DNA of 64,000 nucleotides, taken from the IMG/VR virus record IMGVR_UViG_3300033984_000205, positions 30,106 to 94,105 of that record, one strand, 5' to 3'. The position numbers were made by a program, and so were the translations under genes. Numbering within the stretch: position 1 is the stretch's first letter; every line of letters begins with the position of its first letter. A model generated the notes under the pieces. That model worked only from the letters and a program-made list of their open reading frames with translations, ran no database searches and was not told the DNA's origin. Shown here piece after piece: positions 55,171 to 60,388 of the stretch. This DNA comes from a virus.

Positions 55171-55652
55171 AGTGTTCAGATTAATATTTAGCAAAGTTAA
55201 TAATAATATTTAATACTAGGGTATTTTGGTTATAAAAATTTTTAAAATTTTAAAGTTAGTTTAAATTTGGTAATTTATGAAAGTGTGATCCTCCCTAGAT
55301 CAAGACCCCCACCAAGATTTAGGATTACAGGGCCCCCCAAGGGCTAAATAGAACTAAAGTATTTCCTGCCCTATATTTATATAGAAAAAGGAGAGCAATC
55401 TTACTGACTTAGGTTTACCTAGTCTTGTGAGTCTACTGAGAGTTTTATGTCTTGTTGTTCTTTGTCTGTGTCCTGCTGGGCTCAGGCTTGGGTGTCTGTT
55501 GACTTGTGTTAGTATATATAATGTAATGTTATGTATCAAAACAATAGCAACTTTGACTTGGTGCTACGCACCAAAACCCTCACTGATTATGAGTATTAAT
55601 CTAATTCAACAGTCTAATTGCAAGGACATTAAATACGTGCTCAACAAACACC
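55171..55652. promoter_or_regulatory. Divergent intergenic control region between the late and early gene blocks
   Basis: This 482-base stretch has no convincing gene. Near the late side it is AT-rich (55200-55290). It then contains unusual C/G runs for this genome (GACCCCCACC near 55305-55314; GGGCCCCCC near 55331-55339), a G/T-rich stretch (55480-55505), the hairpin TTGGTGC-tac-GCACCAA at 55559-55575, and the early promoter-like element at 55572-55601. It is where divergent transcription starts and may also be a replication origin. Confidence 0.5.
55572..55601 (+). promoter_or_regulatory. 30-base promoter-like element, copy 1
   Basis: CAAAACCCTCACT, then 6 bases, then GAGTATTAATC. The same two blocks with the same 6-base spacing occur at 56100-56129, and a variant occurs at 58786-58815. 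It lies 52 bases before the start of the early gene at 55653, on the same strand. It does not match the usual Bacteroidota TTTG / TAnnTTTG promoter, so a phage-specific promoter, perhaps for the virion RNA polymerase, is inferred. Confidence 0.6.
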
Positions 55653-55928
55653 ATGGCAACAATTGCTGAGATTAAAGTAAGATTGAACTATTCAGTATTA
55701 AACCTGAACACTGCTCTTGACAAGGACAATCAACCTACAGAGTGGATGAGACATTGGGACAATGATAACAGAATAGCTGTATCATTACACAAAGACACAT
55801 TAGCCAAGATTAAGGCTAACAACATGATGTCTAATCTAGTGCTTCAAACAGAAGAGAAAGCTGGAGCTCAAGGAGCATACACAGCTATACGCATAGTTGC
55901 TGTAGCTGAGGCTGAAGCAACATTGTAG
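55653..55928 (+). CDS. Early paralogous protein A, 91 aa
   Basis: This acidic soluble protein begins MATIAEIKVRLNYSVLNLNT, contains WMRHWDNDNRIAVSLHKDTL near residue 30 and ends EAEATL. It is a close paralogue of the gene at 56148-56423; the shared frame is E-I-K-x-x-L-x-Y-x-x-L-N-L-N-T ... WDND-x-RIAV-x-x-HKDT ... A-Q-G-x-Y-T. I recall the same pattern in early genes of other crAss-like phages but no function. It is followed by a strong terminator at 55941-55986. Early position and duplication suggest a host-takeover or DNA-associated role, which is unproven. Confidence 0.75.
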   Translation: MATIAEIKVRLNYSVLNLNTALDKDNQPTEWMRHWDNDNRIAVSLHKDTLAKIKANNMMSNLVLQTEEKAGAQGAYTAIRIVAVAEAEATL

Positions 55929-55940
55929 ATCAACATTAAG

Positions 55941-55986
55941 GAACAACATTAGTAGAGCAATCTACTGGTGTTGTTCTCTTTTTTTC
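55941..55986 (+). terminator. Rho-independent terminator
   Basis: GAACAACA ... AGTAGA-gcaa-TCTACT ... TGTTGTTC forms a long stem with a GCAA loop, followed by CTCTTTTTTT. It ends the message of the early gene at 55653-55928. Confidence 0.85.
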
Positions 55987-55989
55987 TGT

Positions 55990-56062
55990 CCTTGAGGTGA
56001 AGTAGACTGAGAAATGATTTCTTTTTTCAAAACCCTAGGTGAAGTAGAGGGAGAAATGGTAG
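55990..56062 (+). repeat. Two direct copies of AGGTGAAGTAGA-nn-GAGAAATG
   Basis: Copies lie near 55994-56015 and 56037-56058, about 43 bases apart, between the terminator and the second promoter-like element. A partial copy of the promoter-like block (CAAAACCCT) lies just before the second copy, near 56027. Together they suggest a duplicated control segment. Confidence 0.5.
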
Positions 56063-56099
56063 AGTAAAGATATGTCTCTTTAAAAGAAAATCCCCTGCT

Positions 56100-56129
56100 C
56101 AAAACCCTCACTAAATTGGAGTATTAATC
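56100..56129 (+). promoter_or_regulatory. 30-base promoter-like element, copy 2
   Basis: CAAAACCCTCACT, 6 bases, GAGTATTAATC: identical in both blocks to the copy at 55572-55601. It lies 19 bases before the start of the gene at 56148. Confidence 0.6.
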
Positions 56130-56147
56130 CATTAAATTAAATAGAAT

Positions 56148-56423
56148 ATGGCAAACTTGTCAGAGATTAAAAGAACATTAGGTTATGATATGCTTAACCT
56201 AAACACAGTGGTTACAGAAAGTGGTGAACAAACTCCTTGGTTTAAACAATGGGATAATGACTCCAGAATAGCTGTGCTTGTACATAAGGATACATTTGCC
56301 AGAATTAAGGCAAATCCTGAACTAAGCTCATTAGGCTTAAATGTTCAGACTAAACAAGGTGCACAAGGTGAGTATACTGCTAAAACTATCTGTATTTATA
56401 CTGAAGCAGAGCAAACTTTGTAG
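56148..56423 (+). CDS. Early paralogous protein B, 91 aa
   Basis: This is a paralogue of the gene at 55653-55928 with the same length (MANLSEIKRTLGYDMLNLNT; WFKQWDNDSRIAVLVHKDTF; AQGEYTAKTICIYTEAEQTL). About half the residues are identical, and the differences are spread evenly, so the duplication is not recent. It has its own promoter-like element and its own terminator at 56443-56485. Function unknown. Confidence 0.75.
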   Translation: MANLSEIKRTLGYDMLNLNTVVTESGEQTPWFKQWDNDSRIAVLVHKDTFARIKANPELSSLGLNVQTKQGAQGEYTAKTICIYTEAEQTL

Positions 56424-56442
56424 GCTAACTTGCTGATTAATT

Positions 56443-56485
56443 TGCAATTAAAGATGTAGGTGAAAACCCATACACCTTTAATTGC
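56443..56485 (+). terminator. Stem-loop terminator
   Basis: GCAATTAAAG and CTTTAATTGC pair perfectly (10 bp) around a small inner stem, 20 bases after the stop of the gene at 56148-56423. The following run is only moderately T-rich. Confidence 0.7.
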
Positions 56486-56557
56486 ATCTTATTTCAAAAC
56501 TCAAATTAACTATCATACATTTTAATAGCCTTATTTTTAAAACATAGGGAGTACTTC

Positions 56558-56594
56558 ATCCTCATATATCCTGTCAATGGCTCTATATGAGGAT
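56558..56594 (+). promoter_or_regulatory. Leader hairpin with 11-bp perfect stem
   Basis: ATCCTCATATA and TATATGAGGAT pair perfectly around a 15-base loop. The hairpin sits 43 bases upstream of the gene at 56637-56849 and downstream of an AATAGCCTTATTTTT motif at 56524. It may control translation or stability of the small membrane-protein message. Confidence 0.5.
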
Positions 56595-56636
56595 TAGCTC
56601 CACACATTATTTAACCAATTTAATCCAACAATAATC

Positions 56637-56849
56637 ATGAAACAGTTTTTATCAATTTTTGGCATCCTATTACTAGGAGCACTAATAGGTGGTGTTATGG
56701 CAAGACCTAATCCTACTTATCCTCAAGAAGAATATCAAGTTGTAGTACTAGATAACAATGAAGTCATATTAAAAGACTCTCATAGACATGAAATAGTAAC
56801 TACATCAATGGACAGTCTTGCTTATTATATTAACGAAGATAATTTCTAA
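56637..56849 (+). CDS. Small exported or membrane-anchored protein, 70 aa
   Basis: The N-terminus (MKQFLSIFGILLLGALIGGV) is a signal peptide or membrane anchor. The remaining about 45 residues are a small domain (YQVVVLDNNEVILKDSHRHE) with no cysteines. No function recognised. Early expression of small exported proteins often serves superinfection exclusion or envelope change, which is only a hypothesis here. Confidence 0.6.
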   Translation: MKQFLSIFGILLLGALIGGVMARPNPTYPQEEYQVVVLDNNEVILKDSHRHEIVTTSMDSLAYYINEDNF

Positions 56850-56855
56850 TTTATT

Positions 56856-56880
56856 AGGCTCTTTAACTAGAGCCTATTAA
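56856..56880 (+). terminator. Short stem-loop terminator
   Basis: AGGCTCT-ttaact-AGAGCCT forms a 7-bp stem 7 bases after the stop of the preceding gene. It is followed by ATTAAATAGCCTTATTTTA, a motif seen elsewhere in the window. Confidence 0.65.
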
Positions 56881-56919
56881 ATAGCCTTATTTTATAAACC
56901 AATCATTTAATCCAACACA

Positions 56920-57138
56920 ATGAAAAAATCAAACAAATCTCAATTTCAAAAAGACAATGCTAAACAAACTATGTGGGAAACATGGTTCTTTGTCTCATTT
57001 ACATTATTTGGTGCTTATCTATTTGTAGGCACATTAGAAGGCAGTGAATATATATTTCCTAATTGGCCTTATTTTGCAGGACTATCTAGTATTAACTTTT
57101 TAATCTGTCTATATTATGGCCTTAAAACTAGAAACTAA
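56920..57138 (+). CDS. Small membrane protein, two membrane spans, 72 aa
   Basis: The protein begins MKKSNKSQFQKDNAKQTMWE. Two hydrophobic spans are visible, WFFVSFTLFGAYLFVGTL (about residues 23-40) and YFAGLSSINFLICLYYGL (about residues 51-68). It overlaps the start of the HNH-like gene by 23 bases. Function unknown; a small early inner-membrane protein. Confidence 0.65.
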   Translation: MKKSNKSQFQKDNAKQTMWETWFFVSFTLFGAYLFVGTLEGSEYIFPNWPYFAGLSSINFLICLYYGLKTRN

Positions 57139-57808
57139 ATTCATAGAAGGCACTAATAACCAATACTCCATCAGAAATGATGGAGTTGTTATTAGTCATT
57201 ATATTAATAAATATGATATTAACTTAAAAACAATGTCTATTTTTTACAGAGATAAGATAATTAAACCTAGGTTAACAGAAAGAGTTAATAATATCCTGGT
57301 TTCTGTACCTATTAATGGTAAGTTTAAAGAAGTAACTGTAAAAAGCTTAGTTGCAAAAGCTTTTAATATGCCTAATCCTTACATAAACAAAGGAAGTAGT
57401 ATACTGCTTTATTATAAAGATAATAATCCTTTTAACTGTTCTTATGACAATCTGTATTACAAAGCTAAAGTAGATTGTAAAGTTTACACTAATGAACAAG
57501 AAAAGAAAGAAGATCATGCACAAAGAAAAAGAAAACAAAGTTACATTAGATATAAAAACTTGTCAAAAGAACAGCAATTACATAAAATTGAAGTAACAAA
57601 GATTTGGCAAAAGAATAATCTGGAAAAAGTTTCAAAAATAAGAAAGATTAATGGTAAAAGACACACAGAAAATATAACTAGATGTTATGTTGCTGCTAAA
57701 TTACACATGTCAACAAAAAACTTATCTGAAGAGCTTTATGATTTATATAAAAATAATTTGTTATTACACCGTTTAATCAAATCTAAAAAACAATGTCAAA
57801 CACAATAA
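57116..57808 (+). CDS. Degenerate HNH/NUMOD4-like protein, 230 aa
   Basis: Residues 15-120 follow the pattern of phage HNH endonucleases with an N-terminal NUMOD4-like part: YSIRNDGVVISHY, then VSVPINGKFKEVTVKSLVAKAFNMPNP, then SILLYYKDNNPFNCSYDNLYY. In active enzymes that last segment normally reads V-N-H-x-D-G-N-x-x-N-N ... N-L-x-W. Here the catalytic His position is Tyr. The remainder is a basic helical tail (RKRKQSYIRYKNLSKEQQLH). It may still bind DNA, for example as a regulator. It overlaps neighbours on both sides by 23 and 16 bases. Confidence 0.55.
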   Translation: MALKLETKFIEGTNNQYSIRNDGVVISHYINKYDINLKTMSIFYRDKIIKPRLTERVNNILVSVPINGKFKEVTVKSLVAKAFNMPNPYINKGSSILLYYKDNNPFNCSYDNLYYKAKVDCKVYTNEQEKKEDHAQRKRKQSYIRYKNLSKEQQLHKIEVTKIWQKNNLEKVSKIRKINGKRHTENITRCYVAAKLHMSTKNLSEELYDLYKNNLLLHRLIKSKKQCQTQ

Positions 57809-58011
57809 TAATACCACCATCACCTGAAAATACTAATGAACTTATCACAGCCTTATTATATGTTTATAATGAAGTATTAAATGATAGGATGCCATTATTA
57901 AAAGCTCAAATTCTTGTAAACACAGCTAACTCTGTATGTAGATTGCAAAGAAATCACATTATACATGAATTAACTATGTCTAAAAACAAAATTAAACTTT
58001 TAGAAAACTAA
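57793..58011 (+). CDS. Small helical protein, 72 aa
   Basis: The protein is MSNTIIIPPSPENTNELITA, LLYVYNEVLNDRMPLLKAQI, then a helical tail. It overlaps the end of the HNH-like gene by 16 bases, so it is translated from the same message. No domain recognised. Confidence 0.6.
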   Translation: MSNTIIIPPSPENTNELITALLYVYNEVLNDRMPLLKAQILVNTANSVCRLQRNHIIHELTMSKNKIKLLEN

Positions 58012-58013
58012 TT

Positions 58014-58139
58014 ATGATACAAGATTCTAAACCTTACATCATTGCAATAACACTCTTCATTGTAGTATTATTATGCTCAAGCTGTTCTAGTAACCATTGC
58101 TTCCATAAAACAAGCAAATGGACCCATAATGGTAGATAA
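58014..58139 (+). CDS. Small lipoprotein, 41 aa
   Basis: The ATG at 58014, 2 bases after the upstream stop, opens MIQDSKPYIIAITLFIVVLL followed by CSSCSSNHCFHKTSKWTHNG R. The hydrophobic segment ends in LLCSSC, a lipobox-like site, so the mature peptide would be about 20 residues and lipid-anchored. It is too short for easy detection but fits the packed run. It is followed by a terminator. Possible superinfection-exclusion or envelope role; unproven. Confidence 0.55.
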   Translation: MIQDSKPYIIAITLFIVVLLCSSCSSNHCFHKTSKWTHNGR

Positions 58140-58144
58140 AACAA

Positions 58145-58180
58145 AAACCTCTAGTCTTTCCTGACCAGAGGTTTACTTTT
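58145..58180 (+). terminator. Rho-independent terminator
   Basis: AAACCTCTAGTC-tttcct-GACCAGAGGTTT: AAACCTCT pairs perfectly with AGAGGTTT (8 bp), with further inner pairing, followed by ACTTTT. It closes the message of the small genes from 56920 to 58139. Confidence 0.8.
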
Positions 58181-58194
58181 ATACCTACAAAGAA

Positions 58195-58385
58195 AAAAAG
58201 TACCAAAAAAAGAAACTCAGAACCCATTCCAAAGCCACCTGAAGGTGGTTCTGAATTTATTCCTGTGCATGCTGATGCACTGAGAAACTCAGAGAGACAA
58301 AGTTATAGGTTTTATTTTTAATAATCAAGTAAATAACTATATAAACTAATAAAGTTATTAACAATTTAATTAACAAAATAAGAAG
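58195..58385 (+). promoter_or_regulatory. Structured leader upstream of lipoprotein gene
   Basis: The 190-base gap contains a tight hairpin CCACC-tgaa-GGTGG at 58235-58248 and a competing pair CAGAACC/GGTTCTG (58218-58224 with 58247-58253). A third hairpin is GTGCAT-gctg-ATGCAC at 58265-58280. GAAACTCAGA occurs twice (near 58212 and 58284). Mutually exclusive pairing suggests an attenuator or leader that controls the gene at 58386. The last 60 bases are AT-rich. Confidence 0.4.
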
Positions 58386-58637
58386 ATGAAAAAACTAATT
58401 GTATTAATGGCTATGCCATTGTTGTTTGCATGTAGCTCAGAAGATGAGGGTAAAGATTGCAATTGTGGGTTAATAGTAAGAGATAATGTAAAAGACTATT
58501 CTGTTACTATAAGAAATGCTTGTTCAGGTAACGAACAAACATTTATATTACAACCAGGAGATTGGGTTAATGCTCATGTTGGTAGTGACTATTGTATTAC
58601 TAATGTTAGTAATTGGAAATTAGCACCAAAGAAATAA
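58386..58637 (+). CDS. Small lipoprotein, 83 aa
   Basis: MKKLIVLMAMPLLFACSSED is a typical lipoprotein signal with lipobox LLFAC and Cys at residue 16. The mature part has CNCGLIVRDNVKDYSVTIRN and WVNAHVGSDYCITNVSNWKL, a small beta domain with four further cysteines. It has its own structured leader. Small lipoproteins of this kind often block superinfection or receptor function. That role is an inference. Confidence 0.7.
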   Translation: MKKLIVLMAMPLLFACSSEDEGKDCNCGLIVRDNVKDYSVTIRNACSGNEQTFILQPGDWVNAHVGSDYCITNVSNWKLAPKK

Positions 58638-58638
58638 T

Positions 58639-58752
58639 ATGTGTACATATATAAAAGATAGTAGTACACCTTGTGAAACCTGTCCTAGACTAATAACAGC
58701 ATTATACACTTGTGAATTATTAAAAGAAACATTTAAAGAAGAAGAGGAGTAA
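58639..58752 (+). CDS. Cys-rich micro-protein, 37 aa
   Basis: ATG at 58639, one base after the lipoprotein stop, opens MCTYIKDSSTPCETCPRLIT followed by ALYTCELLKETFKEEEE. Four cysteines, one C-x-x-C pair, and an acidic helical end are visible. The stop lies inside the stem of the terminator that follows. A real gene is plausible because spacing to the lipoprotein is tight, but its length is minimal. Confidence 0.5.
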   Translation: MCTYIKDSSTPCETCPRLITALYTCELLKETFKEEEE

Positions 58753-58768
58753 TATCCTCTTTTTTTTT
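58743..58768 (+). terminator. Rho-independent terminator
   Basis: AGAGGA-gtaata-TCCTCT forms a 6-bp stem followed by nine T residues. It overlaps the stop of the micro-protein gene. Confidence 0.85.
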
Positions 58769-58785
58769 GTTTTTTAACCTCCTCT

Positions 58786-58815
58786 CAAAACCCTCACTAA
58801 TTTGTAGCATAAATG
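58786..58815 (+). promoter_or_regulatory. 30-base promoter-like element, copy 3 (variant)
   Basis: CAAAACCCTCACT is identical to the other copies. After 6 bases the second block reads TAGCATAAATG, with changes from GAGTATTAATC. It lies 70 bases before the gene at 58885. The bases CATAAATG at its end can pair with CATTTATG near 58840, giving a leader hairpin. Confidence 0.5.
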
Positions 58816-58884
58816 CAGTAAGTTCTTTTAGTACTGACATTTATGTGTTACATAACGGAAGTTTAATTTATATCCAATTCTAAA

Positions 58885-59052
58885 ATGATTCAAAAGAGAA
58901 CAAGAATCAAGTTTGCTACATTAGAGGCTTCTAGTAATCCTCATAGAAACATACTTGCTAAGAGATTAGTAATGGTAGTTAAATATGTAGCTGGATTTAG
59001 TCCAAGAGTCTTAAGCATAGAAGCTCAAGGAATAAAATCAAATCCCTATTAA
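58885..59052 (+). CDS. Small basic protein, 55 aa
   Basis: The frame from ATG at 58885 to TAA encodes MIQKRTRIKFATLEASSNPH followed by RNILAKRLVMVVKYVAGFSP and RVLSIEAQGIKSNPY. It is strongly basic, with a helical centre. It has its own promoter-like element upstream and a hairpin just after the stop. No family recognised; the composition suggests nucleic-acid binding. Confidence 0.55.
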   Translation: MIQKRTRIKFATLEASSNPHRNILAKRLVMVVKYVAGFSPRVLSIEAQGIKSNPY

Positions 59053-59075
59053 TGGGCTAGAAATAGCCCTTAATA
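59050..59075 (+). terminator. Short hairpin after the small basic gene
   Basis: GGGCTA-gaaa-TAGCCC forms a 6-bp stem with a GAAA tetraloop, then CTTAATAAATTA. The T run is weak; termination or message-end protection is likely. Confidence 0.55.
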
Positions 59076-59101
59076 AATTATCTAATCAAAAATAAAATAT
59101 T

Positions 59102-59362
59102 ATGAAGAAGTTTTTTAGTTGGCTACAAGCCACAAAGAAGTCCTATTTGGATATTGAACCTGAAGTTCAAGCTGAATATGTGTCTAAAGTTGTTTATTTG
59201 TTAAGAAGAGATTTTAAATCTGATGAACAAAATGAAATCTTATTAGCTATTGCTTATAAGTTGTCTGATTTAAGAGTAAAAGACTTAGATCAAATGGCAA
59301 AAGATTATGCTAGACTACAAGAGAATACAGAAACTCTTAGATGTAGATTAGCATTAAGTTAA
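59102..59362 (+). CDS. Small helical protein, 86 aa
   Basis: The protein begins MKKFFSWLQATKKSYLDIEP and is helical and charged (LSDLRVKDLDQMAKDYARLQ). No motif recognised. It is the last protein gene before the RNA-rich region at 59363-60388, which separates it from the replication genes. Confidence 0.6.
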   Translation: MKKFFSWLQATKKSYLDIEPEVQAEYVSKVVYLLRRDFKSDEQNEILLAIAYKLSDLRVKDLDQMAKDYARLQENTETLRCRLALS

Positions 59363-59365
59363 ATT

Positions 59366-59720
59366 TAGGTTGGATTAAATTTAACGATAAGAGTATAAGG
59401 GAATAAATCTTCTATGGAAGTGTCCCTTTACCTCTTATTTATCCAACAAACTCTTAAAGTCTTAATCAGGATAGGAGAAGCTTCAGGAATCCTCCAAAAT
59501 TATATGTTAGTCACATTCCCACATTCCTGGTCACTGAAATAAGTTTATTCGCCTATTCTTAAAGTAGTGTATAAACAAGGTTAAGACTTTATCTTTTACT
59601 CTTATTAGTTATTAGAGTTGATACTATACTCAGCAGTAAACAAAGTATCTTAGTAAGAGTTTTTATTCTTTAGAGGCATATGGTGTAGTGGATTAAGTTT
59701 CCAAGCATACTAAAGAATTT
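59366..59720 (+). ncRNA. Unidentified highly structured RNA region
   Basis: No protein gene is seen, but several long perfect helices are present. Helix A: TTGGAT (59370-59375) with ATCCAA (59441-59446), ATAAGAG (59387-59393) with CTCTTAT (59432-59438), and AAGGGA (59397-59402) with TCCCTT (59423-59428). Helix B: AAAGTCTTAA (59456-59465) with TTAAGACTTT (59581-59590), enclosing CAGGAAT (59484-59490) with ATTCCTG (59523-59529). Helix C: GATACT with AGTATC near 59620-59650. Helix D: ATTCTTTAG (59665-59673) with CTAAAGAAT (59710-59718). The nested arrangement over about 350 bases suggests a structured RNA or a long processed leader of the tmRNA. I do not recognise its class. Confidence 0.5.
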
Positions 59721-59728
59721 TATTAATT

Positions 59729-60144
59729 GGGCCTGTCATGGTATTGATTAGGTATGTTATTTATTAGAAATCAGCACAGAGAGATAACTGTATAAAACTA
59801 AGGTGAATCATTTTAAATGGAAACACACAAGAGAATACCCAAGTACAAGCTAATATGGAGAAAGTATTTTCTCTTATCTCTTCAGTAGAAGTAGAACTAG
59901 CTGTGGCAGCTTAGCCAAAGAATAAGCAGATTAATACTCCCTTTTTCTATAGTATAGGGTAAAAGACTATAGTGGTGGATGTCTTCTGTTTACAGTTGAC
60001 CCTATTTCTTGCTGGTTAAGCAGAATTAAAAGATAAACATAACCAACTTGTTTGATAAGTGCAAGTATAAAATTGTATCAAAAAGCTGTATAAATTTCTA
60101 GTATTGAAGTATTTAAGACCTGGGTTCGATTCCCAGCAGGTCCA
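59729..60144 (+). ncRNA. ssrA: Phage-encoded tmRNA (transfer-messenger RNA)
   Basis: The ends form a 7-bp acceptor stem, GGGCCTG (59729-59735) with CAGGTCC (60137-60143), and discriminator A at 60144. The third pair is G3-U70, the alanine identity element required for tmRNA charging. The T arm is CTGGG-TTCGATT-CCCAG. The 5' end continues TCATGGTATTGATTAGG, like the tmRNA D-loop consensus. Helix 2 is visible: TATTT (59758-59762) with AAGTA (60107-60111), AGAAAT (59766-59771) with ATTTCT (60094-60099), CAGC with GCTG (60085-60088). A pseudoknot-like pair is ATAGGGT/ACCCTAT (59954 and 59998 areas). The tag frame ends GTA-GAA-CTA-GCT-GTG-GCA-GCT-TAG at 59891-59914 (likely tag VEVELAVAA). Genomic CTA follows; CCA must be added. 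Role: rescue of stalled ribosomes with proteolytic tagging. Confidence 0.88.
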
Positions 60145-60388
60145 CTACAAACATTGTCAGCAAGGCTCTCATCCTGTTGTATTCAAACAATATGTGCTTT
60201 TAAAGCTCTGAATATTGTAGTAATCCAGTAATAGACAAGTGCAGTACAGAGGTTTGGGTCAGAGTAATAGAAAGTGTTGGCTTCGCCTGATCTTTAAGAA
60301 AACCTCTCTGACTTTTAATTAACTAAAGGTAAATTTAAACAAAAATCAAATCATTAATCTGAGTATGGAATAGGTTATTACCTTTACT
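60145..60388 (+). other. Intergenic stretch between tmRNA and replication genes, structured
   Basis: No gene is seen. CAATAT (near 60188) can pair with ATATTG (near 60213), and GAGC/GCTC pairs occur nearby. The end of the stretch holds the terminator described separately. The last 50 bases contain the palindrome-like AGGT-TATT-ACCT near 60372, just before the start of the gene at 60389. Confidence 0.45.
60248..60318 (+). terminator. Long stem-loop, probable tmRNA terminator
   Basis: AGAGGTTT (60248-60255) pairs perfectly with AAACCTCT (60300-60307). The enclosed loop contains the small hairpin TTGGC-TTC-GCCTGA. It is followed by CTGACTTTTAATT. It lies about 100 bases after the 3' end of the tmRNA and fits an end of the RNA transcript. 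Confidence 0.6.

Noticed and set aside
55427-55669. 80-aa plus-strand frame in the divergent region
   Set aside because: The composition is odd (Cys- and Leu-rich), it runs into the start of the next gene, and it crosses the hairpin and promoter-like element.
59665-59720. Second tRNA-like sequence (TATGGTGTAGTGGATTAAG looks like a D arm)
   Set aside because: No matching T arm or acceptor stem lies downstream. The stretch folds instead as a simple hairpin with a 9-bp stem.
59729-60144. A tRNA interrupted by a group I intron
   Set aside because: The acceptor and T arm first looked like the two halves of a split tRNA. The G3-U70 pair, helix 2, the tmRNA-like 5' end and the tag frame fit tmRNA much better, and no anticodon arm could be built.
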